Source: CAWGMT01 sp963823675 (GTDB lineage: Bacteria > Planctomycetota > Planctomycetia > Isosphaerales > Isosphaeraceae). From it: 64,000 nucleotides of DNA. Position 1 is the stretch's first letter; every line of letters begins with the position of its first letter. A program made the translations under genes and the position numbers. Below are positions 8,658 to 17,711 of this stretch, in pieces. A model generated the notes under the pieces. The model was not told where the DNA came from. It saw only the letters and a list, made by a program, of their open reading frames with translations, and made no database searches. The stretch is taken from assembly GCA_963823675.1 (NCBI GenBank), contig CAWGMT010000025.1, forward strand, positions 558,001-622,000, in the 5' to 3' direction.

Positions 8658-9748
8658 GTGGCCGCGACTCCGCCCTCAACTCCGAGTTTGAACATCCCGC
8701 TCCTCCACCGCCTTCGCCTGGCCGGTGGAGATTATCTCGTGCTGCGCGAGCTGGGCCCGAACATCGAGCAGGTGCGACGCGATCTTGATGGCCTGGTCGC
8801 GTTCGGGTTCGCGATCGAGCAGCACCCCTACCGGGGGGCGGCCTATCGTGGGCCGGCGCAACAGCTTTGTCCCGACCAGATCGAGCACGATCTGGCGACG
8901 CGCTGGATCGGCCGGCGAATCGCGATCTGGAGCCGGGTCAAGAGCACCAACGACCTGGCGTCGCGAGCAGGCGCTTCTCTTGCCAACGACGGTCTGGTCG
9001 TTCTGGCTGAGGAGCAGATGGCCGGCCGGGGCGCCTCGGCCGGTCGTGGGTGTCCCCGCCGCGATCGTCGATCTTGATGTCGGTGCTGCTTTTCCCGCCG
9101 CCGCATCTGGCTGGAGCGGTCCCCGAGTCGGCGTTTGGCTGCCCCTGGCTGACTGCGCTCGGGGCGGTCGCAACCGCCGAGGCCGTCGCAACCTGGACCG
9201 ATCGCGAGGTCACGATCAAGTGGCCGAACGACGTGCGGGTCGGCGGCCGCAAGATCGCGGGAATCCTGGTCGAGCGCGGACTCGCTGCACGGCCGCCTGC
9301 GCCGCCGCCGCGATCCGCGATGCCGTCCCGGCCCGTCCGGGGCGTCGTGATCGGGATCGGGTTGAATGTGAACCTTGACGCCGATGCGTTTCCCGATGAC
9401 CTGCGCTCCAGGGCGACTTCGCTCCAGATCGAGCGCGGCGGCGATTCCGTCGACCGCTCGGAGCTCTGTCGCGACTTGATTCGCCGGCTGGACCACTGGT
9501 ACGACTTGAGCCGCACGGCCGGTCCCGATGTTTTGAACCTTCCCTGGCGCGAATTCAGCGAGCACCTCGGCCGAATCGTCAGCGTCGCCACTGTGGCAGG
9601 CTCCGTGACCGGCCGCCTCGTCAACATCGACTTGATCCTCGGCTTGTCCCTGGAAATCGAGACGAGCCACGGTCCGGGAAAAGAAGCGACAACCGGCACC
9701 CGGAGGGTAATCTTCCCTCCGGCGGATGTTCTGGCCCTTGAGGCATAG
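8658..9748 (+). CDS. birA: biotin--[acetyl-CoA-carboxylase] ligase, frameshifted
   Basis: GTG start at 8658. The first frame carries an N-terminal winged-helix-like region (LLHRLRLAGGDYLVLREL...DLDGLVAFGFAIEQ) and the start of the ligase domain (IWSRVKSTNDLAS, LVVLAEEQMAGRG). The catalytic GRGRxGRxW loop is broken: restoring one C in the GGGGCGCC run near 9031 gives GRGRLGRSWVSPPRSS, after which the other frame continues with KWPNDVRVGGRKIAGILVE, VIGIGLNVN and a C-terminal SH3-like domain (LGRIVSVATVAGSVTGRLVNID). Repaired length about 363 aa, as expected for a class II BirA that also represses biotin genes. The gene is normally essential, so a sequence error is the likelier cause. Follows nadC by 14 bases. 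Confidence 0.85.
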
Positions 9749-9914
9749 GCATCCGCTCGAATCGGTGCGCATCGATGGCGACTCGAGTGCAGATCCGGTA
9801 AGATGAGACCGGAGAGAACGAGAATCGCGTCCATGCGCCAGCTTGGAACCGACAGCGAGCCGACCCGCGATAACGGCAGTTAAAGCTACCAGTCACTGAG
9901 GGAGCATCGGAATC

Positions 9915-10805
9915 ATGTCTCGGCGCAAGCTGCAACTCGCCGAACTTTCGGCCGCGCGTGTGAATGGCATGAGGAAAGCCCGTGCAGCCCGCATCCCAAC
10001 GTTCCGGCGGCGCAGCGCGGCAATCACCGGAGCCGCTTTGTGGCTCTTGGCCGCCTGCGGGGCGTGGGAATCTCACGCGCGAGCCGAGCTCTGTTCCGAT
10101 ACGCGAGGTCTGGCAACAGGAGTCTCCGGCATGCGGGACGAATACGGCGGATCGCTCTTGGTTGATTATTTCAGGGCGTTTCTCGAGGACCAGGACCTTG
10201 AGACGTTCAAGAGTCGTGTGGCAGCGCGGTACACCGAAGGAACGCTGGCCCGGATCCTTTCCCGCTCTCGCACCGTGACGGCGCAGCGCGCCGCGGTCTT
10301 GTCGCTCGGCCTCGTGGGAAGTTTTGAAGGCAGCAATCCAGTCCTGGGCCGGGCCCTGGCCGACAGCGATCCGATCGCCAGGGCGATGGCCGAGGATGCT
10401 CTCTGGGCGATCTGGTTCCGGGCCGACACTCGCGAGAACAACGAAATGCTCAACCGCGTCCGCGTGCTGATCGGCCGCCAGCAGCTCCAGCAAGCCGAAG
10501 CTCTGGCGACCCGGTTGATCGCGAACGCCCCTAACTTCGCCGAGGCATATAACCAGCGGGCCTTCGCCTATTTCCTGGAGGGACGGCTGGCGGAAAGCGC
10601 TGCCGATTGCCAGCGGGTGCTGACTCGAAACCCCTGGCACATCGGGGCCATCGAGGGCCTGGCCAAGTGTCAGCTTGGCCTGGACCGGCCGCACGACGCT
10701 CTGAAATCTCTCCGCAGGGCTCTCAAGCTTCGGCCGCACAACGACTCGCTGCGCAACTTGGTCAATAGCCTCGAGGCAGCGATTGAAGCCGATGGATCGA
10801 GGTGA
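9915..10805 (+). CDS. exported TPR-repeat protein
   Basis: 296 aa from ATG 9915; an internal ATG at residue 19 is an alternative start. A basic head and a hydrophobic helix (AAITGAALWLLAACG) act as signal or anchor. The middle (YTEGTLARILSRSRTVTAQR...ALADSDPIARAMAEDALWAI) resembles HEAT-like helical repeats. The last ~110 residues form two to three TPR units (AEALATRLIANAPNFAEAYN, LAESAADCQRVLTRNPWHIG, DALKSLRRALKLRPHNDSLR). Probably a periplasmic scaffold; no specific partner can be named. Downstream is the convergent CobB-like gene. Confidence 0.8.
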   Translation: MSRRKLQLAELSAARVNGMRKARAARIPTFRRRSAAITGAALWLLAACGAWESHARAELCSDTRGLATGVSGMRDEYGGSLLVDYFRAFLEDQDLETFKSRVAARYTEGTLARILSRSRTVTAQRAAVLSLGLVGSFEGSNPVLGRALADSDPIARAMAEDALWAIWFRADTRENNEMLNRVRVLIGRQQLQQAEALATRLIANAPNFAEAYNQRAFAYFLEGRLAESAADCQRVLTRNPWHIGAIEGLAKCQLGLDRPHDALKSLRRALKLRPHNDSLRNLVNSLEAAIEADGSR

Positions 10806-10817
10806 GCGTGTTTTGCC

Positions 10818-12233
10818 TCAATCGTCGCAGTCGGAGGAGCGTTCGAACCCACGCTCCGCGAGACCGCTGGCCGACGGCCTGCGCAGCGATGGAGGATGCG
10901 GCCCCGCGAACGCCGACACGACCTGCGGCAGCGCGACTAAGTGAAGGTGGAGCAGGCTGCCGACTGCATGATGGTGATAGAACCAGTCTCCTTCGGCGGA
11001 AAGCTTGCCGAAGCAGGCGGGGCACTCAAAGCGCTCAACGCTGGGAATGAGATTCCAGCGGTTGCTCCTGTAGCCGCGTACGATGGTCCCCCGCGCACCC
11101 AGCCATGAGTCGTAGAGCAGCATTCGTGTGACAGGCGTGGGCGGTTTGAGCTCGGCTTGAAGCTCCGCGTCGAACGGAAAGATACCCGCCCCCGGGACCG
11201 GGCGCCCCTTGATCAGCATGCGCCGGCCAAGATAGGCCGTACCACCCCCTTCGGAATAGATTCGCCTTCCCAGGCAAACGTGGGCACGCAGCGCGGCGAT
11301 CATGCTCAGGTTGGCGGCCAGCTCATCCGCGTGCTCGTCGGGTAGACCGCAGCCGATCATCACCAGATCGACTCCTTCCGGCAGGGACTCGTCACGTAGG
11401 GGGGAGAACTCGACGAAATCGGCGCCCAGGGCTTCGAGCGCTTCCAGCGTGTCGGGAAAGTAGCGGCCGAATGCAAGATCGCGGGCGTAGGCGACCCGAA
11501 AACCACGTGGGCTCCGCTCGCGTGGAGGCAGCCAGGAGAGTTCCATCGGCTCCGGGAAAAGGCGGGCACGGGCCAGTCTCTCGATGGCATCGATCTCGGC
11601 GTGTTCCAGGAATGCACAGCCGAGCGCGTCGATCAAGTCGTCTGGCAAGCGACCATCGCGCGGCAGGCTCTCGAGCGCGCTGCGAATTCCGGGCATGCTC
11701 TCGATCGCACCGATCACCGGCAGCCCTGTGGCCAGCTCGATGAGCCGCTTCAGTTGCGGGATCGTTGCGGCATTGTCCACCAGGTCGAGCAGGACGGCGT
11801 CGACGCCCTCCGGCAGCCTGGGAAGATGGAACAGATCACCGGCGCCCTCTCGACACGACACCACGGCGGCGATCGGCAGGTCGAGGGCCTCGGCAATCGG
11901 CTTCAAGACACCGGGACAATCGCAGGACGTGATCGAGGTGTAAGGCAGCGGATCATCGAGCGTCCCTTCCACCACGGCGATCTCCGAGGTGAGAGCCGCC
12001 CGGGCGAACAAACCTCGACAAACCTCGACCGGCATCAGCCAGGAATCGAGGTGGCGGCCGGGGAGGCCCGTCACCTGTCCCACAGCCTCGGTCGCCGTGG
12101 GACATGCCCGCGTACGAAAATGCTGAACTCGCCATCGCTGTCTAGTCAGACCAGCGAGCATCGCCAAACAGGCCACCGACGGTTCGGGACCCGCCGCGGG
12201 GGTTGCAAGTGCCAGACGCGGAAATTCCATCAT
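10818..12233 (-). CDS. CobB/CbiA-like protein lacking P-loop and catalytic cysteine
   Basis: 471 aa from ATG 12233 (12230 equally possible). Overall architecture follows cobyrinic acid a,c-diamide synthase: an N-terminal dethiobiotin-synthetase-like domain (GLPGRHLDSWLMP aligns with the 'R-x-LDPW' region; VVEGTLDD; AEALDLPIAAVVSC) and a C-terminal class I glutamine-amidotransferase domain (RVAYARDLAFGRYFPDTLEA, VEFSPLRDE, LVMIGCGLPDEHADELAAN). Active CobB/CbiA proteins open with GxGKTT, whereas this one has ATPAAGPEPSVAC. The nucleophile motif ECGG is here RIYSEGGGTAYLG at about residue 326. Both active sites are thus missing while the frame and length are kept. Role unknown; no other cobalamin genes are in the window. 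Confidence 0.75.
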   Translation of the reverse strand: MMEFPRLALATPAAGPEPSVACLAMLAGLTRQRWRVQHFRTRACPTATEAVGQVTGLPGRHLDSWLMPVEVCRGLFARAALTSEIAVVEGTLDDPLPYTSITSCDCPGVLKPIAEALDLPIAAVVSCREGAGDLFHLPRLPEGVDAVLLDLVDNAATIPQLKRLIELATGLPVIGAIESMPGIRSALESLPRDGRLPDDLIDALGCAFLEHAEIDAIERLARARLFPEPMELSWLPPRERSPRGFRVAYARDLAFGRYFPDTLEALEALGADFVEFSPLRDESLPEGVDLVMIGCGLPDEHADELAANLSMIAALRAHVCLGRRIYSEGGGTAYLGRRMLIKGRPVPGAGIFPFDAELQAELKPPTPVTRMLLYDSWLGARGTIVRGYRSNRWNLIPSVERFECPACFGKLSAEGDWFYHHHAVGSLLHLHLVALPQVVSAFAGPHPPSLRRPSASGLAERGFERSSDCDD

Positions 12234-12251
12234 GCCCGTTCCACGATCCAC

Positions 12252-12725
12252 CGAATCAACGTCGCAATCCGTTCCGTCCCCTGTCCCGTGTTCCTAGACT
12301 CGCTTCATACCTCGACCACGTTCCACGCTCAACCCGCCCTGTACCTCGGCACCAACGAAATCACGGCATTCCGAACAAGATGCTTCGATGCTCGCCCCGC
12401 ATGGAAATGCTTGGGGAACATGCGATCACCAACCAGCATGTGAAGAAAGAGTAGAGAGAGAGGAACGAGCCTGATGAGAATGGTGGCCGAATTGGTCGCA
12501 CCATTCAGCCCGACCGTCCCTAATGATAGAGCTCAGCGAGTGGACGTCAAGTAGCTTTCCCGGAACGGAATGACTGAACGGATATGACGCACCGCTCCGA
12601 GAAAAGATAAATCGCTGGTCCTGACGGATTCGGCTTGCGGCGGGCTGGTCCACGGGCTACTTTACCGGCCTCACATCGACCGCGACGCGAACGACTCGAG
12701 ATCTTGCGGGGAGGGAGCGCGGACC
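12252..12725. other. divergent intergenic region
   Basis: About 470 bases between the CobB-like gene (minus) and the mscS-like gene (plus), so it must hold both promoters. It is visibly more A/T-rich in 12430-12620 than the flanking genes. No open frame with coding character, tRNA or repeat was seen. Confidence 0.4.
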
Positions 12726-15700
12726 ATGCGCCGATCGTGGATACACGCACGCGGGTCGCTGACGACCGTGGGAATCCGCGCCACCGGGCGGCGCTGGCGG
12801 CCGGGTGCTGGCAAGTGCGCATGCTCTTTCTTCCTGGTTGCGTTCGTCACGTTGAGCTTGAGCGCGAAGACCTGGGGTCAAAGGTTGGAACCCCAAAAGC
12901 CGCGGGCCAGTGGAGATGTCGGTGCGCCAGCCGTCCGGACGTATCTTTCCGACCTCTCCAGCGTCGATGTCGCCGCGTCGCGTTCCGAATTGCTGGAGCG
13001 CATCCGCGGGCTCGAAGCGCCGTCCACCCACGGCGCGCCGGGAGCGTCCGGAGCCAGTAACGCTGGGCCTCCGGCGGGTTCGGCAGCGGGCTTGCCGCGC
13101 GGGGCAGGGATCGCCCAGACGGCCTCGGCTACCCCATCGTCCGTGCTGGAGCAAACTACCGACAAACCGCTGCGCGAACTGCTTGAGATCCGTCTTCGGT
13201 GGCTTGAAGAGTACGAACGAGCGACGGAAGCCCTTCGGAAGGCCACCAGCCCCGATCCCAGTCCCGAAGCACAGCGGACCCAGGCGAAGGCGGAGTTGCT
13301 CCGGCTGCAAGAGATCCTGCACGAAGGTGCCGCCACAGCCGACGCCCTCCTGCCCGCGGTCTTTCGCAATCCGCGACCGAATGACGTGAATGCTCTCGCC
13401 ACGGAGATGCGAAATGCCCTCGACGCAGAGCGTAACGATTTGAAAGAGTGGAAGGCCAAGATCGAGAGCCTGCGGCTGGAGATCGCCAAAGCGGAGAGTT
13501 CGCGGAACGCGCGGCAGAGCGAGCGCGATAAGGTGTTCCAGCGCGTGGCGACGCTCGAGGCCAAGAGCTCCGAGTTCGAAGGCCCAGTCACGACAGCCGT
13601 GACGGCGGAAGCGCGACAGCTCGCCCAGGAGAAGCTGGTCAATTTCGAGTGGGAGTCGCGGGTGGAAAGCCTGCGGCTCCGGTTGATTGAAGCCCAGCTT
13701 GCCCTCGAGCGAAAAATGGCCGGCGTCCGCGACTTGAACCTCCAGATCTGCCAGGCACAGGCACAGATCGTGGGAAAACGCCGCAATCGGATGGAGGCGC
13801 TGTACAAAGCGGTTGTCGAGCGGCAGGAACAAGAATTGAGTCAGGCCGCGGCGAGTGAGGAAACCAAGGCCCGCGGCAGCCTTGACCCGCTGGTTCGATT
13901 CAAGGCACGGCGCACCGCTGAGATCCTCTCGCTCGAAGCCCAGGTGCTCAGGAGCGAGCAAGCCCTGGCGACGACGCCTTCCCCCTCGCTGCACGAAGAG
14001 CGCGATCTCGCGGACCGGGCCGAGGCCGATTTCGCGCAGATCAAGCAACTGCTCGACGACGGCGACGTGAGCCGGCTGGACGCGGTGCGGCTCAACAATG
14101 ATTTTCGCCGCATCGCGCTCGAGCGCGAACGTCTCGTCAAGAACGAGATGGCCGCGGTCGAGGCCCACCTTCAGTACTATGAAGAGGCCCTGACCAGTAC
14201 CGAGATCGAGCTGCTCTCGGACTCGCCAAACGGCCGTTTCGACCATGATCTGCTCCGCGAGCGGCTGCCCCAGTCAAGATGGTCAGAAGGCGAAGCGATC
14301 CTGGGGGAGCTCGAGCGGAAGCAGCGCGATCTGTTGGTGCGCCGGCGTGATGTCCTGGAGAAACTCTGCGACCGTGCTTCACAGACCCATCAGCAGGTCG
14401 TGCGGCGGCTAGCAATCCTCGACGAGGAATATGGCTTCATCCGAACCCATATCTTCTGGGTGCGCGATCAAGAACCGCTCGGTTTGGGGGCGCTCAGTCA
14501 GGGAGGGCGGGAAATCCAGTCGCTCATCAAGGGCTGTCTCCGTCTGGCCCAGGAAAGCGTCAAGCCCAAACTCTGGGCGCGGCCCTCCGGCGAGTTCCTG
14601 GCCATCTTCGCCCTTGTATTCGTACTTCCGCTCGCCCTGATCCGGCTGAGACGGGCGATCCGCTCCTTGCTCGAGTCCGAGCCGCCCAGTTCGCCGGCTC
14701 ACACGCCGAGCTCTGCACGGAACAAAGATTCCACCATGCAAGCTTTGCGATCCCTGGCGCTGGAATTGTTGCGGGCCGTCATCTGGCCGTCGTACCTGCT
14801 CCTGGCGGCATACACCGCGCGGCTGGCGCCGTGGCCGCGCAGTCTGGGCACCGTCGTTTCGGCGTGTCTCTCCGTGCTGGCGATCGCGACCCTTGTTTCT
14901 GAATTGCTCGGCTGGCTGGCCCAGCCATCGGGATGGGCGGAGCACTACCTGGACGTTCCCAGGCCGGTCACTCGACAAGTCGGCCGCGCGAGCCGCTTCC
15001 TGATCATTGCCGCTGTATCGCTTCTTTTCCCCGTCTTCCTCTTGACTCACGGTTTGATCGCACCGGAAGGCCGGCCCATCGCGGCTCCGGCTCTCGGCCG
15101 GATCCTGGTGCTGGCCTTCGAGCTGGTCGTCTGGGCGACGTGCATCCGGCTGCTGCGAGCTCGTTCGCCGCTGATGGCCTGGTTTGCGCCAGTCGATCCG
15201 GTCGAGCCCGCTGCCGAGCCGCTCCTCGATTCAGCGATGAGCTCGGGGCTTGCGGCCGAGAATCCGCGCGGTCGACCGACCGCGATCGGCTCGCGGCTAC
15301 GCGCCAGTCTGGCCTGGCTCGGCCGGCACCGCCGGATCGCGGCCTGGACACTGCTGGCAGCCTTCGCCTCGATCATCATCCTGGACGTGCGCGGCTACAG
15401 CTTCACGGCTCGCCGGCTGGCCGTGGGTGGCTCGCAGACGGCACTGGTTTTCGCCCTGGCCGTTTCGGTCTATCACCTCGCAGCGCGGGCAATCGATCAA
15501 AACGCGGGGCGGTGGGCGCGGCCCGATCGATCCTGGGCACGGAGATTGACATCGGCGGTGGCTCTGCGCCCGCGGTGCGAACACGTATGGCTGGTTTCGG
15601 CTCGGATTCGACACTCACGCCCAATCAACCTTCCGAGACCGCCGATGACTCCGACCTGCATGACGACCTCGCGACCGGCTTGCGGAGGCTTTGCGCTTAC

Positions 15701-16735
15701 GCCTTGACCCTCCTGGCATCGCTATTCGCCGCCTTGATCTGGGATCTCGACCTGGCGCTTGTGCGCTTTCTGATGAGCCAGCCCCTCTGGCCGATCGATC
15801 CCACGACACAGGTCACGCTTGGCGACGTGACCCAGGCCACCGCAGTCGTCCTCTTGGGCGTGCTCGCCTGGCGCTACATGAAGACACTGTTCGCCCTGAC
15901 GATCTTTCCTCGAATGCCTGACGACCCGGGTGTGAGGTTCGCCGTGCTCACGCTCTGTCGATATGCCGTCCTGGCTGTGACGACCATCATCGCGCTCGGG
16001 GCCATTCATCTCGACCTGACCAAGATCGGAGTCGTGCTGGCGGCTCTGGGCGTCGGTCTGGGGTTCGGCCTTCAGGAAATCGTTTCCAACTTCGTCTGCG
16101 GCATCATCCTCTTGCTCGAGCGGCCAATCCGCATCGGCAACGTCGTCACGGTCGCGGGCAGTACCGGCAAGGTCGATCGGATCAACATTCGCGCCACCAC
16201 GATCGTGAATTCGGACAATCAGTGCATGATTGTCCCTAACCGCGAGTTCATTACCGGCAACCTCGTGAACTGGACCCACAAGGACAAGATCATGCGCGTT
16301 GCGATCAAGGTCGGGGTTGCCTACGGCACCGATCCGGACCGAGTCGTCACGCTCCTTCTGGCCATTGCCGGCGACGACCCCGACGTGCTGATCGATCCCG
16401 CGCCGGGGGCAGCCCTGGAAGGGTTCGGCGACTCGGCGCTGCTCTTCTCCCTCTCGGCGTTCGTGCCCGACCCTGGTTTGGTCGGCACCGTGCGTCATCG
16501 CCTCTGCGCCGAAATTCAGCGCCGGTTCTCACGCGAACAGATCAACATTCCGCTTCCAACTCAGGAGCTGCTCGTAAGCCGGGTTCCCGAAGGCCTGACC
16601 CAGGCCCTGGTTACCAGCCGCCAGGATCCGGCTTTGTCGCACCGATTCGACCCCGCTTCCCCAAACCCCCCTGCACCCCACGGTTTAATTGCCGCCACTC
16701 GGCCCGTGGTCTTGATTCGCGACGAAAATGCATAG
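12726..16735 (+). CDS. large MscS/MscK-type mechanosensitive channel with coiled-coil domain, frameshifted
   Basis: The first frame encodes a signal peptide (about residues 1-52), a Pro/Ala-rich segment, a long periplasmic coiled coil (about residues 140-600, dominated by Glu/Arg/Leu/Ala) and several membrane helices from about residue 640. Around 15490-15545 reading must move back one base (one base lost), after which the other frame continues with more helices and a complete MscS core: VLAALGVGLGFGLQEIVSNF (pore helix and TM3), VCGIILLLERPIRIGNVVTV, then MIVPNREFITGNLVNW and a C-terminal alpha/beta domain. Repaired length is about 1336 aa, as in MscK/YbiO-like channels with large extracytoplasmic sensors. 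It would release solutes on hypo-osmotic shock. The exact indel base could not be fixed from the sequence alone. Confidence 0.85.
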
Positions 16736-16841
16736 CGGCATATTTTGACTGAACGGAGCAAACAGCCATACCGATAACAATGAAGTCGTTAGCCAGATTA
16801 GCCGCACCAGACGTGCGGCGCGATCATGGTGGGTCGCGATC

Positions 16842-17216
16842 ATGTACTCTCAAAGGCACTTTCGATCGATATTCCTTCCTCTGATCTTGATCGCCACCGC
16901 GATCCAGGGGATTACGCCCGATCCCCAGGATCTAACTTCCCTGAATGCACTTCGCCTCTTTTGCCCTGCTTCGCTCATTTCACCCGGTTCAACGGATGAC
17001 GGAACGCCCGACGACGCGAGCGGACCGGCTAATTGCGATTCGGGCATTATGCTTCGCCAAATCGAAGCATTTCACCACTCCCAGCAATCCGTCCAGTCGC
17101 CCACGGCGCTTCACGCCCCGGACTTCGCATCTCAAGCGCTGCGAGCGACCACGACAATGAGCCGTTTCGCGCAACCGGCATGCTCTCTCGAGAATCTCTG
17201 CAAGCGCAATTGCTGA
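16842..17216 (+). CDS. small exported hypothetical protein
   Basis: 124 aa from ATG 16842. The head MYSQRHFRSIFLPLILIATA looks like a signal peptide, followed by IQGITPDPQDLTSLNALRLF, which I associate (from memory) with short exported planctomycete proteins; the rest is Ser/Thr/Pro-rich with four or five Cys and a basic end. No domain recognised. It lies 106 bases after the mscS-like gene, and competing frames over the same bases are less protein-like. Confidence 0.45.
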   Translation: MYSQRHFRSIFLPLILIATAIQGITPDPQDLTSLNALRLFCPASLISPGSTDDGTPDDASGPANCDSGIMLRQIEAFHHSQQSVQSPTALHAPDFASQALRATTTMSRFAQPACSLENLCKRNC

Positions 17217-17397
17217 GTGATTGACCATTCCCACCGGCAAGGCGACTCACGCGCGCATCCGCGACGTGGGCGTTCGTCGTACGACGCGGTGCTACTGTCT
17301 GTGCATCCTGGCCCGGTAATCCGCGGAACGCAGCCCCGACCTTGATGCGGGCTCGCTGTTCGCTGCCTTCTTGGCAAACCGGCTATTCTATCAATTA

Positions 17398-17403
17398 TAT
17401 AAT
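17398..17403 (+). promoter_or_regulatory. candidate -10 box (TATAAT)
   Basis: A consensus TATAAT sits in an unusually A/T-rich island (about 17380-17440) upstream of the small gene at 17447 and the sulfatase-fold gene at 17712. A TTGGCA at 17371 could be the -35 box, but its spacing of 21 bases is too long, so the -35 box is uncertain. Confidence 0.35.
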
Positions 17404-17446
17404 CGCATAACTAGGAACTCATATATGATTCATTCATGCGCTTTTC

Positions 17447-17656
17447 TTGGCGTATCTTTCGCCCGAGACGCTCTTACCCGCCACATCAGTCATTGCCACG
17501 ATCGCCGGCATCGGGATGATTCTGGGACGAGGTTCGTTGCGGTTTCTGATTCGGTGCTGTCGGCGCTCGCTGCGAGTGACATCGAAACTCGCAGAGACCA
17601 GCCAGCCTCACTTCCGATTGCGCGAGGAGGAGACGTATCGCGTCTTTCGCCGCTGA
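17447..17656 (+). CDS. small single-helix membrane protein, hypothetical
   Basis: 69 aa from TTG 17447. It has a hydrophobic helix (ATSVIATIAGIGMILG) followed by a strongly basic region (LRFLIRCCRRSLRVTS) and a charged tail ending REEETYRVFRR, consistent with an N-out/C-in anchor. It ends 55 bases before the sulfatase-fold gene and could be cotranscribed. An overlapping longer frame (17371-17715) is less protein-like. Weak start codon and no clear ribosome site, so moderate to low confidence. Confidence 0.35.
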   Translation: MAYLSPETLLPATSVIATIAGIGMILGRGSLRFLIRCCRRSLRVTSKLAETSQPHFRLREEETYRVFRR

Positions 17657-17711
17657 AAAGGACAAACCTCGCCTGCCTGTGCTTGACGAGGCAAACCAGG
17701 AGGAACGCGCG

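Noticed and set aside
12657..14246. 529-aa minus-strand frame opposite the mscS-like gene
   Set aside because: Shadow of the coiled-coil region; no homologous motif.
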